From NCBI RefSeq assembly GCF_024362695.1, contig NC_065404.1:5868604-5932603 (forward strand): DNA of 64,000 bases. Reading direction: 5' to 3'. This DNA comes from Pectinophora gossypiella (lineage: Eukaryota > Arthropoda > Insecta > Lepidoptera > Gelechiidae). This document shows, piece by piece, positions 42,838 through 56,200 of the stretch; positions within the stretch are counted from its first letter, which is position 1, and each line of letters starts with the position of its first letter. The notes beneath the pieces were generated by a model that worked only from the letters and a program-made list of their open reading frames with translations, was not told the origin of the DNA and searched no databases. A program made the position numbers and the translations under genes.

Positions 42838-45800
42838 TTACAAAATATCTATGCCCGTGATATTCTTCGTTGTTTGAATTCGGCGTAATATGTTTTTCCT
42901 TTTTCTATTGTCCCTACAGTAGGCATCGAAGTATGCTTGTATGTTGTCTCGGATCCAGTTTCTCAAATAATATACGTTGCTGTAGATGCTTGGTTTATTC
43001 TTCAATGCACATCCATCGCCGTGGGATACTACTCCAACTAACATTCTAAGAAAAAAAGAAAATTCAGTAAAATTGCATTCATGTGGCAGTAAGGTTGTCA
43101 AAAACATACAAAACCATAGATGTATAATATGTTACAATAGCACATAATATAAGCGCACACTAAAAACTCGAGTTCGATAGTGACACACTAACGAAAACTT
43201 TGGTGGATTATTCTAAGTTGATATCAAGTAAAATTTTCCCTCGCTAAATTTATGATAGTTTTGTTTTTTAAACTTATTTACTTTCCGTACCTTTGACAAA
43301 TTTCAACATGATATTAATTCAAAATCATGAGCTGAATCATCTCATCCCCTTCAATATTTATTAAATGTCACTTACACCCCGTACAAGTACGTACTGGTAG
43401 CAGTACGGGTATGTACAGTCATGAGCAATATCATGTACCCACTGTAGAACCCTGTCGCACTATCTTATTTGACATTTAATGAGACTTATGGTTTTATTTA
43501 TCAAAAAAGTTAATGTGACATGGTTTCAAAGTGTATAAATATTAGTACTCGTGACCGTACGGATGTTAGTGATACCGTGGAAAAAAACTAAGAGGTATGT
43601 ATTGTTCAGAACGTGATTCTAAGTTAATATCAAGTGGAGATTTCCGTCGCAAAATTCATTAAAATGTTAGTTTTACTAATTATTTTCAGTTCCATACTTT
43701 TGTGTCTGTCGTGTGTGGAATTTCACCATCATCATCGATGGTGTAATTCCACTTGATATTAACTCAGAATCATGAGTATTCGTTACAGTATCACTAACAC
43801 CCTGTATGTAAAATAAGGGCCACTGACCCATTCCACATGACTCCTCCACCAGAGTCTCCAGTGCAGCTGTCGCGTTCCCCGTCCCCATACAGACAAAACA
43901 TGTCTCGAGAGAGATCTAGATTGTGCATTTGGCCGCATTTTTCTCGTGAGACAAACTGCATAGTAGTCAGCAACAATCCTACTTGAGATAAGTCACCGGA
44001 ATACTAGAACAAAAGAGTCAAAGTTAAGAAAAATCAATACCAGTTAAAACAAATGGTATTCATTGATTGAACAAACATTATGGATGATTATAAAACATAC
44101 ATACATACATAAACTCACGCCCGTAATCCCTAATGGGGTGGGCAGAGCCACAAGTAATCAAAGACAACTTGCAGCCACTGTTGATACGAAGTCCAAAGAT
44201 GGATATGATGAACCTTATGGTGATAAGGGATCAGCCTATCGCCCATAACATTAGTCCATCATGTTAGAGGACACAATCCCTCTGTCGGTTTTTACGACAT
44301 GCCCGGGAAGAGAAGCAGCTGAACGTGTTCTATGTTATAAAAATCTATGAATAATTCTGAAAACCAGATATAATAATGATGATTGGCCACTGACATCCTA
44401 TAAACAAATAGACTCACATTCGCTAAGGAGTTTTTCTAAAAAGCGTCTAAACTGTGTTGATTCGTTACCTCATATTAAGATGTTATGGCTTTTCAATTTT
44501 ATTTTTTTTGACGTGGCTTTTTGTAGATTTGCCGCAGGTGGCATTAACTACTTGACCGGACAAATGTGGAGCGCTGAAGGCTCTCACCCGGTACAACGTT
44601 TAAGACAACAGGCCTGAGGGTGCCCAGTTGGGTGCGAACCTCGGCTCAGGGCGTCGTCTGAGAGATAAAATATTTTTGAAAGAATTAATCGACCCTAGTG
44701 GGTTGATAACGATAACCGCTGTTTGAGGGAAGTCGTCGACTACGCCGGCGGGGTCGGTATCGGGGTCCTGAAGGGGTTGGCTGTTCAAATAAAGCGCAAT
44801 ATCGGTTGTACAGTGTCGTTACACGTCGACTCTTGTGACAAGATGCGCCGCGGACGCTTATTTACAGAGATTGGTTGTCTATTTGTTATACGAGGTCTAT
44901 GTCATTAGCTATATAAAAATGCAGCAGCTGGTGGGTGCCCAAAGGTAACAATTATAATTAAATAGCATAAAAGCAACTTGAACCTCTGGTGATTAGCTAC
45001 ATAAACATTAAGAAGTTTGTTGGTTAAAGATAGTAATGATGAATTAATTATCATAGGCCTCATGTGAATTACCTTAAATAATATAGGCTGGTTGACTGGA
45101 ACTACCAATATGAATGGAATTACGAACTATGTTATAACAAAATATTATAATCTAGTAACATCTAATTCAATATTAAAAACATACTTTTATGAAACCCCAT
45201 CCAGTCACATGGAATTCCTTCTCCCGTTCGTTCATCCATGTATTATTTCCAACTAAAATAGCCTTTTGTACATTTGCTCGGAAATCAAATGGCTCCTCGA
45301 CGAATATTAATGCTATGTCACATGCAAAAGGCATGACTTTGTTATAGTCTTCATGTATTTTCAATGAAGCTACATTATGTACTTCTGCCTTGTAGTCGCG
45401 TCTATGTCTTGCGCCTGTACATATAAAATTAGTAATGCCTTATGAGTTTCTAGGAAAGAAATACCTAAATGAAAAAAATATATTAATAAATACGATATAT
45501 AAGAAATAGACTATGTCCACTAGTCTATGAAAGGGTATTTCAAGAATCATCCTCGAATATCCTCTAAGCGGATTTAGAGGGATGTCGTTTTGTATGGATT
45601 ATATTGTTTTCAGAGGTGGAGAACAGTAGTCCTACGGATGGGGGTACCGCTTTGAAATAGACTACTGTGGACGCCATCTCAATCGCGTCAGACAGAGTAC
45701 TGCGGGTCAGAAGGCAAGAAGGAAAAATAGGGCAGTGGTTTCCCTGCCCTATTTTTCCCTGAAAAAGTAGCATGGGGAAGGCGAACGCTACACCGACAAG

Positions 45801-46697
45801 AGCGTGGCTCTTAAATTAATGACGACATTATATTCCTGGTCTGAATTATTTGAAATTGTTAATATAAGACAAGACATGACATAAGGTGACGACATATTCT
45901 CAATTGGACTAGTCAGAGGTACATCCATCGCAAGATGACCTAAGTACGCTTCACCTAGCTTTCTGTTAGACTAACGTGATAGATGGTGACCCGTCTACAA
46001 TGGTTAAGCCAATTGTATTAGTGTTTACTTTTAATATAAAATAGCTCAAGTCCGGTACCGGACATCGAACCGGCGTTCCCGATTTCAGAAGCAAGCCAGT
46101 ACACATACCACCACATTGTTTTTTTTTTTTTTCAAATAGAATAATAATAGATATTAATAAGTCAAAATAAACAGGAACGTTAAAAAGGCCACATCGAAGC
46201 AATTCATCTAAAAAAACAATATTGCAAATTGATATTTGCGCATATAAAAATAAGTGCGCAGTGCAAGCAAATTCCAAATAGCAATGTTGCTTTTCTAGAT
46301 GAATTGCCTTGATATTGCTTTTTTAACTCTCCAGATATTACTACAAAACATGTCTGACAATTATTTTCATATAACTATGCAAATGTTTTTGAAAAAGTAA
46401 TCGATGCTTACCGACATGAACTGTCATATAATGAACTTCCGTGCTGTGATCGAAGCAGTGCGCAGCAGATAGTGTGGTCCAGCTGTTCAGTATGGTCCCA
46501 GAACACAATGACCCCAAGTTGAATACTAACGCTGCAGATGGGAACTTCTCAATGGGCACTGGATTGCCTCCTACAATTTTGCCTACATGCTTGTCCGGAG
46601 GCATAATTTTAACTCTAAGAACCTTAAGAACCTTATTAGCCATACAGTATAAAGGTAATATACACAAAATATAACAATATATAATTTCCAGTCTCAT
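42838..46697 (-). CDS. SP-C: secreted trypsin-like serine protease
   Basis: Exons 46412-46697, 45185-45414, 43828-44003 and 42838-43045 join with phases 1, 0, 2 to 299 aa. Start ATG at 46695-46697; the upstream frame begins with a GTG. Features in order: signal peptide (IIYCYILCILPLYC), pro-segment, activation site K|IVGG, LSAAHC (His57), CDIALIF (Asp102), GWG, the Cys168/182 pair, DSCTGDSGGG (Asp189, Ser195), SHGDGC (Gly216), KPSIY (Ser226), and a basic C-terminal tail of about 40 residues. All catalytic and activation residues are present, so an active trypsin-type enzyme is expected. Exons 2 and 3 have exactly the lengths found in SP-A and SP-E. Introns 1-3 hold MITEs, Repeat-C and Repeat-D. 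Confidence 0.92.
43173..43383. mobile_element. MITE-1 copy 8 (SP-C intron 3)
   Basis: Diverged copy: AGTGACACACTAACGAAAAC at the left, AAATGTCACTTACACCCCGTA at the right, with TTGATATCAAGTAAAATTTT inside. Confidence 0.65.
43413..43560. mobile_element. MITE-2 copy 3 (SP-C intron 3)
   Basis: 148 bp, GTACAGTCATGAGCAATATC to ACTCGTGACCGTAC. It directly abuts the next MITE-1 copy with no intervening base. Confidence 0.88.
43561..43806. mobile_element. MITE-1 copy 9, beside an SP-C splice donor
   Basis: Left end GGATGTTAGTGATACCGTGG, right end TATCACTAACACCCTGTA. An extra TCATCATCGATGGTG-type palindrome sits in the loop. The right end is about 21 bp from the donor of exon 43828-44003. Confidence 0.8.
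44098..44345 (-). repeat. Repeat-D, uninterrupted copy (SP-C intron 2)
   Basis: Minus copy from CATACATACATAAACTCACG to GAGAAGCAGCTGAACGTGTT. It matches both halves that flank the BEL element. Confidence 0.85.
44500..44790 (+). repeat. Repeat-C copy 4 (SP-C intron 2)
   Basis: TTTTTGTAGATTTGCCGCAG through GACAACAGGCCTGAGGGTGC to GCCGGCGGGGTCGGTATCGG. This is the longest copy in the window. The complement frame at 44600-44788 is part of the repeat. Confidence 0.75.
45560..45835. repeat. Repeat with a strong 15-bp hairpin (SP-C intron 1)
   Basis: GGAAAAATAGGGCAG and CTGCCCTATTTTTCC (45720-45757) pair perfectly around an 8-base loop. The right part (CCGACAAGAGCGTGGCTCTT) matches scraps near 12708 and 30785, so the whole is an interspersed element. 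Confidence 0.6.
46179..46326. mobile_element. MITE-5 (SP-C intron 1)
   Basis: GTTAAAAAGGCCACATCGAA ... CAATTCATCT at the left and AGATGAATTGCC ... TTGCTTTTTTAAC at the right are inverted ends. A degenerate relative is at about 34565-34765. It ends 85 bp from exon 1. Confidence 0.6.
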
Positions 46698-46796
46698 AGT
46701 TATTGAGACATTCACACTATCCAGTGAAATAATCCATAAGTAGATCTTAAGCTTGGAATCCTACGCCTTACGTTTCGTTGATTAATTTTATAGGTG

Positions 46797-46858
46797 CTTT
46801 TATAACTCAATTAAAAATGTAATCAAGATAGACTCTGGTGATTTGGTCGTTAAACTAC
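46797..46858 (-). promoter_or_regulatory. SP-C promoter: TATA box and conserved block
   Basis: On the minus strand TATAAAAG (46797-46804) lies directly downstream of the block 46808-46858, which is shared with SP-A. The TATA box is about 100 bp before the start codon. A second TATAAAAT follows at 46784-46791. Confidence 0.55.
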
Positions 46859-47298
46859 GCAGGCGTTTGGTTTCACTTATATAAATTGAACTAGAATAGA
46901 ACGTTCAATTATCGACATAGTCAAACCGGTCGTCAATGCCTAGGTACTTACATGAAGTGCCTACGAACACTGCGTTCATCTTGTTCTTGCATTTGAATTG
47001 TATTCCACACCGATGACAATCTCTAAAAATCTTAATATTTCAATTCAATTCAAAACATTTTATTGCACCAATATAAACATACTTAACAAATAGGACAAAT
47101 ACACAAAAAACAGAAGAGGATATTTTTTGATATAAGTGAGTATAGTCGGTGTACCTATAACCCATAATCCCTCTGGTTATTTTTACAATTGTTACGATTT
47201 TTTTATTTTTATAAGGTATCTAAATACAATTTTTGATCCATTTTGTAGCCGTACGTAATTTTCGCACCGAACCAAAATCAAAACAATACCATCTTTTT

Positions 47299-50200
47299 CT
47301 AGCACTTCAATTTTATTTTGTCATTAACTTTGCAAAACTCCTGGATCAAGTAACGAGCGGCTTCGTTCATCCACTCGCGAGCACGATACAAGTTGACATA
47401 GACACCCGGATGTCCGCCGCATACGCCTCCAAACGATACAATTCCCACCACCATTCTGTAACATAAATACATTCTTCTACATATCTTCTATCATGTAGGT
47501 TCTGCGTCTGATCGCTGATCTTTCAACCCAGGGTCAGGGATTATTAGTGAGCTACCAGACAATGACAATAATTGAATTTTCTTATTGTACAAAGGAAATT
47601 ATATGTTTGTGGCGAACCCAACTAGTTGGCCAGCTAGTTCCGCTCACATGCAACAGATGGCGCCACATTCAATAATGCAGTCTTGAAGCAGTCGTGAAAC
47701 GCGATATCGAAGTTTACACAGCAAGACGCATATTTACAACTTCCAACATAACACCGTTGGATCGTCCATTCCTAGTCACACTACCAACTTGTGACTAGCG
47801 GGGTATACTATGCTCTGTTCTGTACCCCGAAAAACATCCTTTAGCGGCAGCACACCCTCGCCGGCAAAAGTCTCATATTATATCATAACGCATTTTAGGT
47901 CAAGAGAGATGAACCATAAAATTGACATTATGGACGCATCAACCAGAAACATAATGTAGGTATTGAGATACACGTTTTTATGACAACCCCGTTAAAATCC
48001 CGCTAATACTCGTTAAGACGTTACTATGGCGATTTTTCTATGTGTGCGTGTATTGTTATGAGAGAATTATGAAACATTATTTACAATATTACATTAATGG
48101 AAGTTTTAAAAATGTTTAAGGAATTATAATAATGGATTCAGGTTAGGATTGCTTCTGCAGCGCGTCAGGTAGGAACGCACAGATGGTTTTCAGTCAATAT
48201 TGCACGAAAGAGTAGCTACCATGATACGTCGCTTGCGGGAAATCACCAGCACTCTTGCTATTGATTACCCTGTGGTAAGGCACTGCATTTATATTCATTT
48301 GGAGTCCAGCCCTCGCGGCATAGCAACAGCGTCGCGCTTAGCGTGAAATATGTCGAGGGTTTTGACCAATAGCCGTATGTACGACTTCTATCTACAAAGC
48401 CCTAGATATTATTTGCGCCGCGGTTGCTATGTACACCCCGCTTAAATTTATTATTACTGACGATTTTTATAATCGTTTTACACTAATTTCGACAGTACCT
48501 ACTAATTCTAGGGGCGCCGCATCGCTCGCTCACTCACCCATTCCACAAGACGCCTCCTCCGGAATCGCCACGACACGTATCTCGTTTTCCATTGCCCCAT
48601 AAGCAGAACATTTCCCTCGACAAACGTATATCCGTCAGCTCTTCGCATTTGTATTGCGGCACATACGTCATGAAAGCATTCAAAAGCCCTCTCTTGTTGT
48701 CTGTACCCACATTCTAAAATACTTAAAATAGTCACGGTATATTCATAAAATACTCGTATCTGCAGATTTTTTATCTTGCGGTTTTGAATAAACTATTTGT
48801 AATTATTGGTTTTGTTGTAGAGTGTTGCGAAAAATTTAATGCTGAATTTTTACCGAAGCGTCAAGGACATCCAATAAAGGCTGATAGTTTTGTTTCAAAA
48901 TAATTTCTATATTTACTTAAGTACGTCGCCGTTACTAACTTAACCTGTAATTGGGATGGTTTCTCCTTCGAGTTGGAAGATCAGATTAGTATACACTTCT
49001 GTGAAAAACCAGACCTGTCAATACCTTCGTGTTAGATAATCGGTCCTTGGAATAAAAACCAGTATATTTTAGATAATATTCTTCGGACGCTTCGACATCG
49101 CCTGTCGATGCAATTAGATATCCAATCTCGGCGTCAGGAAGGTCCTTAAGAGGACGATGACGCAATTTTATACCCAATAAAATACTTACGTCTATCTCCC
49201 CCCATCCGGAAACATAAAACCGTGTTTCATTTTCTCGCATCCATCGCTCGTGTGTGGCTATCCAAGCCTTTTTGACAGTGGGCTTAAACCGAAACTGGTC
49301 AGAAATGATCAACATGGCGAGGTCGTTAGAAAACTTCACCGGTATATTGTATCGCACATGTATGATGAATCTCGATACTTCGTGCACGTCGGCCTTATGA
49401 TCAAAAAAATATCTTGAGTCTGGAAAATACAAAAAGGCGGTCAAGTGCGAGTGTCACTCGCGCACCGAGGAGTTGACATTTCCGTTGAAAAGCTATTGTC
49501 TCCATACATCGACATAGGTCGCGGTTAGTTTACCAAATGCAAATAACTTTGTAACCGCAAAAAAAAAGTATTCGATATTTTTCTTTTACTTATGATTGAA
49601 TGATTGATGATTTTAGGTTAATGGGGTAATTAGATATTTTCTCCCTACGAAATGTATGAAAAGATGTCTAAAAATGCCCGTATCTTTGAATCATGTTGAT
49701 TTACAAACTTGAATTTTTTATAGCCTCAAGGGACCGTACATAAAAGTATGAGATGTTAATTTCAACTTGATATACCTCCGCGTGTTCCCAAGAAAAAGTT
49801 GCTTGACAGACAGACGAACGGACGACAAAGTGATCCTATAAGGGTTCCATTTTCCTTTTGAGGTTCGGAACATTAAAATTGAGTGTAATATTAAGTATTT
49901 TTCGGAAGTAGGAAATGCTTTTTTTAGTAGGCTTGGTTTATATGGATCCTATGCCGTTCGTTGCATGGGGCGTTGTGCGTCACTACTTATCGCTCTGACG
50001 AGAATGACGTCGCTTCTGCATAAATAAACGCTCTATACATTGCCATAATAATAATATGTGTGAATTCACCGTATGACGATTATCATCCTAGGCATGCTAC
50101 AGAAGTCGACCATAAAGGAATTATTTACATAGGTACCTAATAATACTCGTAATAATAATAATAATTGTCTTAAGGGACCTCTACCAACGTGTTGGCTTCG

Positions 50201-53200
50201 GCCCCACGCACGCCTTCCAAAAGTCCGGGACTCCCTATGGAGTCCGAGATTATGGAAATGACAAACATAATAATAATATATGCTTCTATACTGTTCTGGG
50301 AGCAAATGCTTCTATGCTGTTCTGGGAGCAAATAAAAAACATAGAAAACGTTCAGCTGCTTGTCTTCCCGGGCATGTCGTAAAAACCGACAGAGGGATTG
50401 TGTCCTCTAACATGATGGACTAATGTTATGGGCGATAGGCTGATCCCTTATCACCATAAGGTTCATCATATCCAGCTTACGACATCGTATCAACAGTGGC
50501 TGCAAGTTGTCTTTGATTACTTGTGGCTCTGCCCACCCCATTAGGGATTACGGGCGTGAGTTTATGTATGTATGTATGTAATAATAATAAGCAGGCGATA
50601 TAGTCCCCCATAGCCCCAGTATCCCGGCCACTAACCGCCAACCCAATAGCCCAGTTCCCTTTGTTCCCATAATCTGCAATAGTCCTACACGAACAGGGTG
50701 CAGGGTACACTCCCATCGTGCATACAAGCATAATCGCTGGTTGGTGTCACATTACATTTAGATTAAATTTTCGGCCATGCACGCCTTCCAAAAGTCCGGG
50801 ACTCCATAGTCCCGAGATATGAAAATGACATACATAATAAAGTTTATTGAAATAAGATTTTGCATCGTGCATTGAAACCCTGTCTTCCAAACAAGGCGAA
50901 CTTGTGTCAATGCATAATGTAAAAATTTAATTCAATAAACGTTATCATAATAATAATGTTAACTTAGGTCTTAATGTGGCTGGAAGTTGTCTTTTGAAAT
51001 ATGGTTTTGCCCACCCAGACAGATTGATATTACGGGCGTAAATTATGTTTCAGTACTACTTATATCCCTTAAAAGGCGGTTAAGGCCCGCCTAAACCAAT
51101 GATTTTCGAATTCATTATGTTTGGCTAAATAAATTATCATGTGCTCAGCGGTAAAGAAAAACATTCTGAGGACGCCCGAGAACCACAAACCTGAGAAATA
51201 TGTTTTCGGAAGTATGTGACTTAAATTAAATGGGGCTGGATGTCCTTTCAGATTGGAAGGTCACACTGGGAGCATCTGTTAAAAAACCGGAGCTGTCAAA
51301 CCCGGACGAACCCTGTGAAAAGCTAGGTAGATGACGAACTATATAATTATGAGATTAAACGAACTTACCTGTAAGTGAAGTTCTATCTCAATTATACGAA
51401 AGCTCCTTGTTCGAGAGGTTTTTAACAGTGTAGTCTACGTCTTATGCTCCAGCATCGTCACAATTTTCAAAGCTCATATCCAAAGCTAAAAAAAAAAGTT
51501 AGTTTCCCGCTTCCTGAACGCAGCTGTCAACTAATGTCATTATGTTTAAAGCATGTTTCATGGACAACTCCATCACCTGTGGAAGCTTTAGGGCGGGATA
51601 TTAAAATTGAAGGGAGGGAGTCCTCTCGAACAAGGAGCTTTCGTATAATTGAGATAGAACTTCACTTACAGGTAAGTTCGTTTAATCTCATAATTATACT
51701 CGCTCCTTGTTCGAGAGGTTTTTAACAGTGTAGATGTTCAAAGTTTAGTTGGGAATGAAACATTTAAATTGAAACGAGTACCAATAATATGATTATTCAT
51801 TAATGAATAAAGTACATACATTGTTATCACAAAAGCTAATTAAGCTGCCCATGACTTTAATCCCAATAAAGGCAGTCAGAGGCACAGCCGTCTCCTGATA
51901 AACTCAGCGCGGCGTTCCACCAAACGTTTTGATATTATCATGTAAAAAACAATAAGAATAATAACTGTTCGCTAAACAAGTTTCACCAGTTCTCAAGAAT
52001 GGAATCGATATTATGTATGTTATATATGGTTATACTATACTGTACTAGAATAGATACATAGTTTAAAAGTATATTAAATACCTATTTCACATTACTATCA
52101 ATTTTACAACAAAAGAACTACACAAGAACAAATTTCTGATGGAGCTCAACATCAAGATTGGCTATAAGAGCCTCACAGGGACCTCACCATAGAGCACATT
52201 TCCGAAGCTCTTGAACAACAACGATAGTTATAGTCGAAAGGACTGTGAGACTTCATCATATAGTATAACACTCATTTTTCATTGGCACACCAAGGGCTAC
52301 AATAATTATCAAAGTTACACATTATTTGTTTACATACATAAAAGAAGAAGAAATACATAAAGAAGAACGGGTAATGACGAGGGCACCCAGACACAAGATT
52401 GATTATAACATCCTGTGCTAAGTTGGCAATTGTTGTCGACATTGAGTAGTTAAATGAATCCTAAGACAACATGTCAAATTGATTAGAGAAAATACAAATA
52501 TAAGTGCAAGTAAGAATTTCGATACATTTATTCAAATGACCTTTTTCATTAAAATATTCAGAACCACTGAACTAAACTTTCCTCTTTATTATAAGATATT
52601 GTTAAATGAGGCTGAAAGTATAAAGAGGGGAAATGCATTTACATTATGTACTTGTGTGATAATTATCTTCGGAATAATTAAGATTTTGTTTTTATTAAAA
52701 TAGATTACCTGAGCCCACGTTATTGTGTATTACCTAATATCGACCATATGGGCTTGGTAATAACATTTAGTATATTTTTTTATGTGGTAATAATAAATAT
52801 AACTTGTTGTGGATTTTTTTCCTATTCCTCTATGCAACCTTTCACCCACCAATCAGATGATAGAACAACGTACACACAACACATTAACACACGTAACATT
52901 GTTTACGCAGCTATCTCTTTAGTGTAATAATTATTGAATTTGTTTTTAGGACAGTAATAATAACGTCCTATCATTTACTGGAAAAAATAAATAAATGAAT
53001 AAAACATATTTTACCCTTAGGTATGCAGTTACATATAAGGATAACATTAATTTATTGATTATCGGTCGTGTAGGTATATTATCATCGTTCGTAAAAATCA
53101 TCCTTTCCTTTAACCTAACTTAACATGATCCTGTTGTTTGCACAGGGATTCACTTCTCGTACCCATCCTGAAGATTTAATATGTCAGGTTATTTAGTGAA

Positions 53201-56200
53201 GGGACCTGCCTGATTTACGTTACAACACTAACCGAAAAATAGGATAAACATATATTTATCATGAAAATATTATTGTTACTTCTCCACTGCAGTTTGGTTC
53301 CGATTGATTAAGTGGAGGGACATTATTGTTGTAATTTTTATATTAATTGTAAACTGTGTTTTGGGCTGATCAGCAACAACATAATAAATCTACAACAACA
53401 TAATTTAGAGAAAACGCTAATGGTGATGTAAGTTATATGTTAATAATGAACTATTTTTCCTTCCTTTTCACCTATGAGTTAATAATAAAAAGGGCAACTA
53501 TTCTATCTAACCGAACTAGGTATCAATATTTTACAATTTCGAATGTAATACTTGAAGGAAATTTTCATTGAAGTTATAATATTATCAGGTAGGTACCTCA
53601 ATTTATACTGAGATTAGTATTGTTATTCCTGATTAACAAAGACAGGATTTGAATCCCATGTTTTAATGATAATGCTAAAACTTTTAGTGATAGACATTCG
53701 GAATTAATTTTACCAAAATTTTGAAAAAGTAAATATCATAAAGGTAGGTATATTTGCTTGTGCAAATTTTCCCATTATAACTTTATAGGGAATTCTTCCT
53801 CCTCATGAGGTACTATTCTTAAACGGCCTTGCTGCCTGGGCCACTGTTGATACTAATGGCTGTGAGACTGCTAATACATCCGGTTGTAGCTCTGCTACTA
53901 CTGCTGGCTGTAGGGCTGCTGGTACTGCTGGTTATGGCACTGCTGATCATGACTGGATGCATCACTGCTTTTATTGCTGGCTGTGGGGCGGCCTGCTGAT
54001 ACTGTTCCTTGTGGGCTTTCTGTTCATGCTGTTGGCTGTGGGGCTGCCTGCTGATACTGTTGTCTCTGTTCCACAGATCCTGTTGCTATCTCGTTTACTC
54101 ACTCTTCGGGCAATGTTATTCATTATTATTTATGTGCTATTTGAATTTTATGATGTTGGTTGACAGAATTTAATAGCAGTATTCTCTAACCATGTCTTGT
54201 GTACAGTTATCTCTTTTGAAAGTAATCTCTGACATTACATACTATTAATACTTTGATTTCTAGCACAGTTGAGGTTGATTAATAGAACAGAGGCTTTTAG
54301 GTTTTGAATTGTCGGTTATTTCTTCAGAATTTGTACTCTCATTATTTTATAATAATCAATTTGACATAATAGTCTATTGTTTCTCAGCATTAGTCTAATC
54401 TTGAGTTTCAACATGGGTAGGTAAGCCCCGACAATTCAATGGTTTATCTTCGATTCCTCAACTGACAAACCAAACATGGAAATACAAGTATAAAAAATAG
54501 TTGGTCTATGTTCTAGCTATCTACTAGCGTTTAGCAAAAGGCGATACTTGTAGTGGTAGCTTTATGTTATTTGAGTTGATACCATCAAGTCCATTGTCTA
54601 TCCTCTAAGTGATAGCTCTAGGTATGGAAATGAGAAATAGGTATATAGCGCTTGCTAATGCCGACCATAATCGTGGTAGCTCTTATATTAATAGGGTTCA
54701 TACCATAAAGTCCATTGTCTATCCTCTAAGTGATAGCTCTAAGTATGGAAATGAGAAATAGGTATATAGCGCTTGCCAATGCCGACCATAATCGTGGTAG
54801 CTCTTATGTTAATAGGGTTCATACCATCAAGTCCATTGTCTATCCTCTAAGTGATAGCTCTAAGTATGGAAATGAGAAATAGGTATGTTAGCGCTTGTCA
54901 ATGGCGACTTTCTTAGTGGTAGCTCTTACATTCATTGTGTTGATACCTTCAAGTCCATTGTCTATCCTCTAAGTGATAGCTCTAGGCATGGAAATGATAA
55001 ATAGGTATATTAGCGCTTGGCAATGGCGACGTTCCTGGTGGTAGATCTTTTGTTAATTAGGTTGATACCATCAAGTCCATTGTCTATCCTCTAAGTGATA
55101 GCTCTAAGTATGGAAATGAGAAATAGGTATGTTAGCGCTTGTCAGTGGCGACCTTCCTAGTGGTAGCTCTTATGTTCATTACATTGATACCTTCAAGTAT
55201 ATTGTCTATCCTCTAAGTGATAGCTCTAGGTATGGAAATGACAAATAGGTATATTAGCGCTTATCAATGGCGACCTTCCTAATGGTAGCTCTTATGTGCA
55301 TTGTGCCTTTAAGTCCATTGTCTATCCTCTAAGTGATAGCTCTAGGTATGGAAATGTAAAATAGGTATATTAGCGCTTAGCAATGGCAAACTTCCTAGTG
55401 ATAGCTCTTATGTACATTAAGTTGGTACCATCAAGTCCACTGCCCGTCCGCTAAATGATAGCTCTAGGTATTAAAATAAGGCATAGGTATATTTGCGCTT
55501 TGCAACAGTCTTAGTGGTTGATTTTTATGTTAATAGGGTTGATACATCAATTCCATTGTCTATCCTCTATTGTGATAGCTCTAAAAGGAAACAAATAGTC
55601 TGTCTATTCTCTAGTCAGACAGTTCACTACTAGTGCTTAACTAGGTGACTCTCCAAGTGGTGTTCTCTTGTTAGTTAGGTTGGTACCAATAATCATCACC
55701 CATACGTTGGAAGCTTGAATTATAATAAGATTAGAGTAATTTGGAAGAAATTGCTTACTATAATAAGGCTATCTTTGCCTGTACTCTCTTAACACTCTTT
55801 CTGTTTTTATTGTTAGGGTACATTATCATCATCTTATATTGTAAGTATCATTCGGAGAAGATAACATTATTAACACCACTTAACAGAGACTGTGAGAAGG
55901 GATTATGTACTGTTATAATATATATAATATCATTTTTAAGTATGGTTATCTTGTAGTAAACCAATTATAATTCTCTAAATGTTTTAAGTGTTATCTTGAA
56001 TAAGTTATGTATCTTGTCTACCAATGGTGTAGATGACCTCTGTGATATCGAGTACTACTGTGTCATGGGTACTTCTTGATGAACAGGGTAAACATGAAGT
56101 GCTTGTCATGTAATTATCTGAACTTGTCAAATTATTTCCGAGTTAATTATTTACTTTTCGATGCCATTCTGCGGTTATATTTCACTGGTTCTCTTTGTTT

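Noticed and set aside
51444..51725. 93-codon plus frame sharing an ILAPCSRGF end with the read-through of SP-E exon 1
   Set aside because: The shared peptide is just the foldback-element end translated twice.
53957..54163. Hydrophobic 68-codon plus frame
   Set aside because: Comes from the repeated GCTGGCTGTGGGG units; the bias follows from the repeat.
55741..55956. 71-codon hydrophobic frame
   Set aside because: Starts at TTG in AT-rich DNA, where Leu/Ile-rich frames arise by chance.
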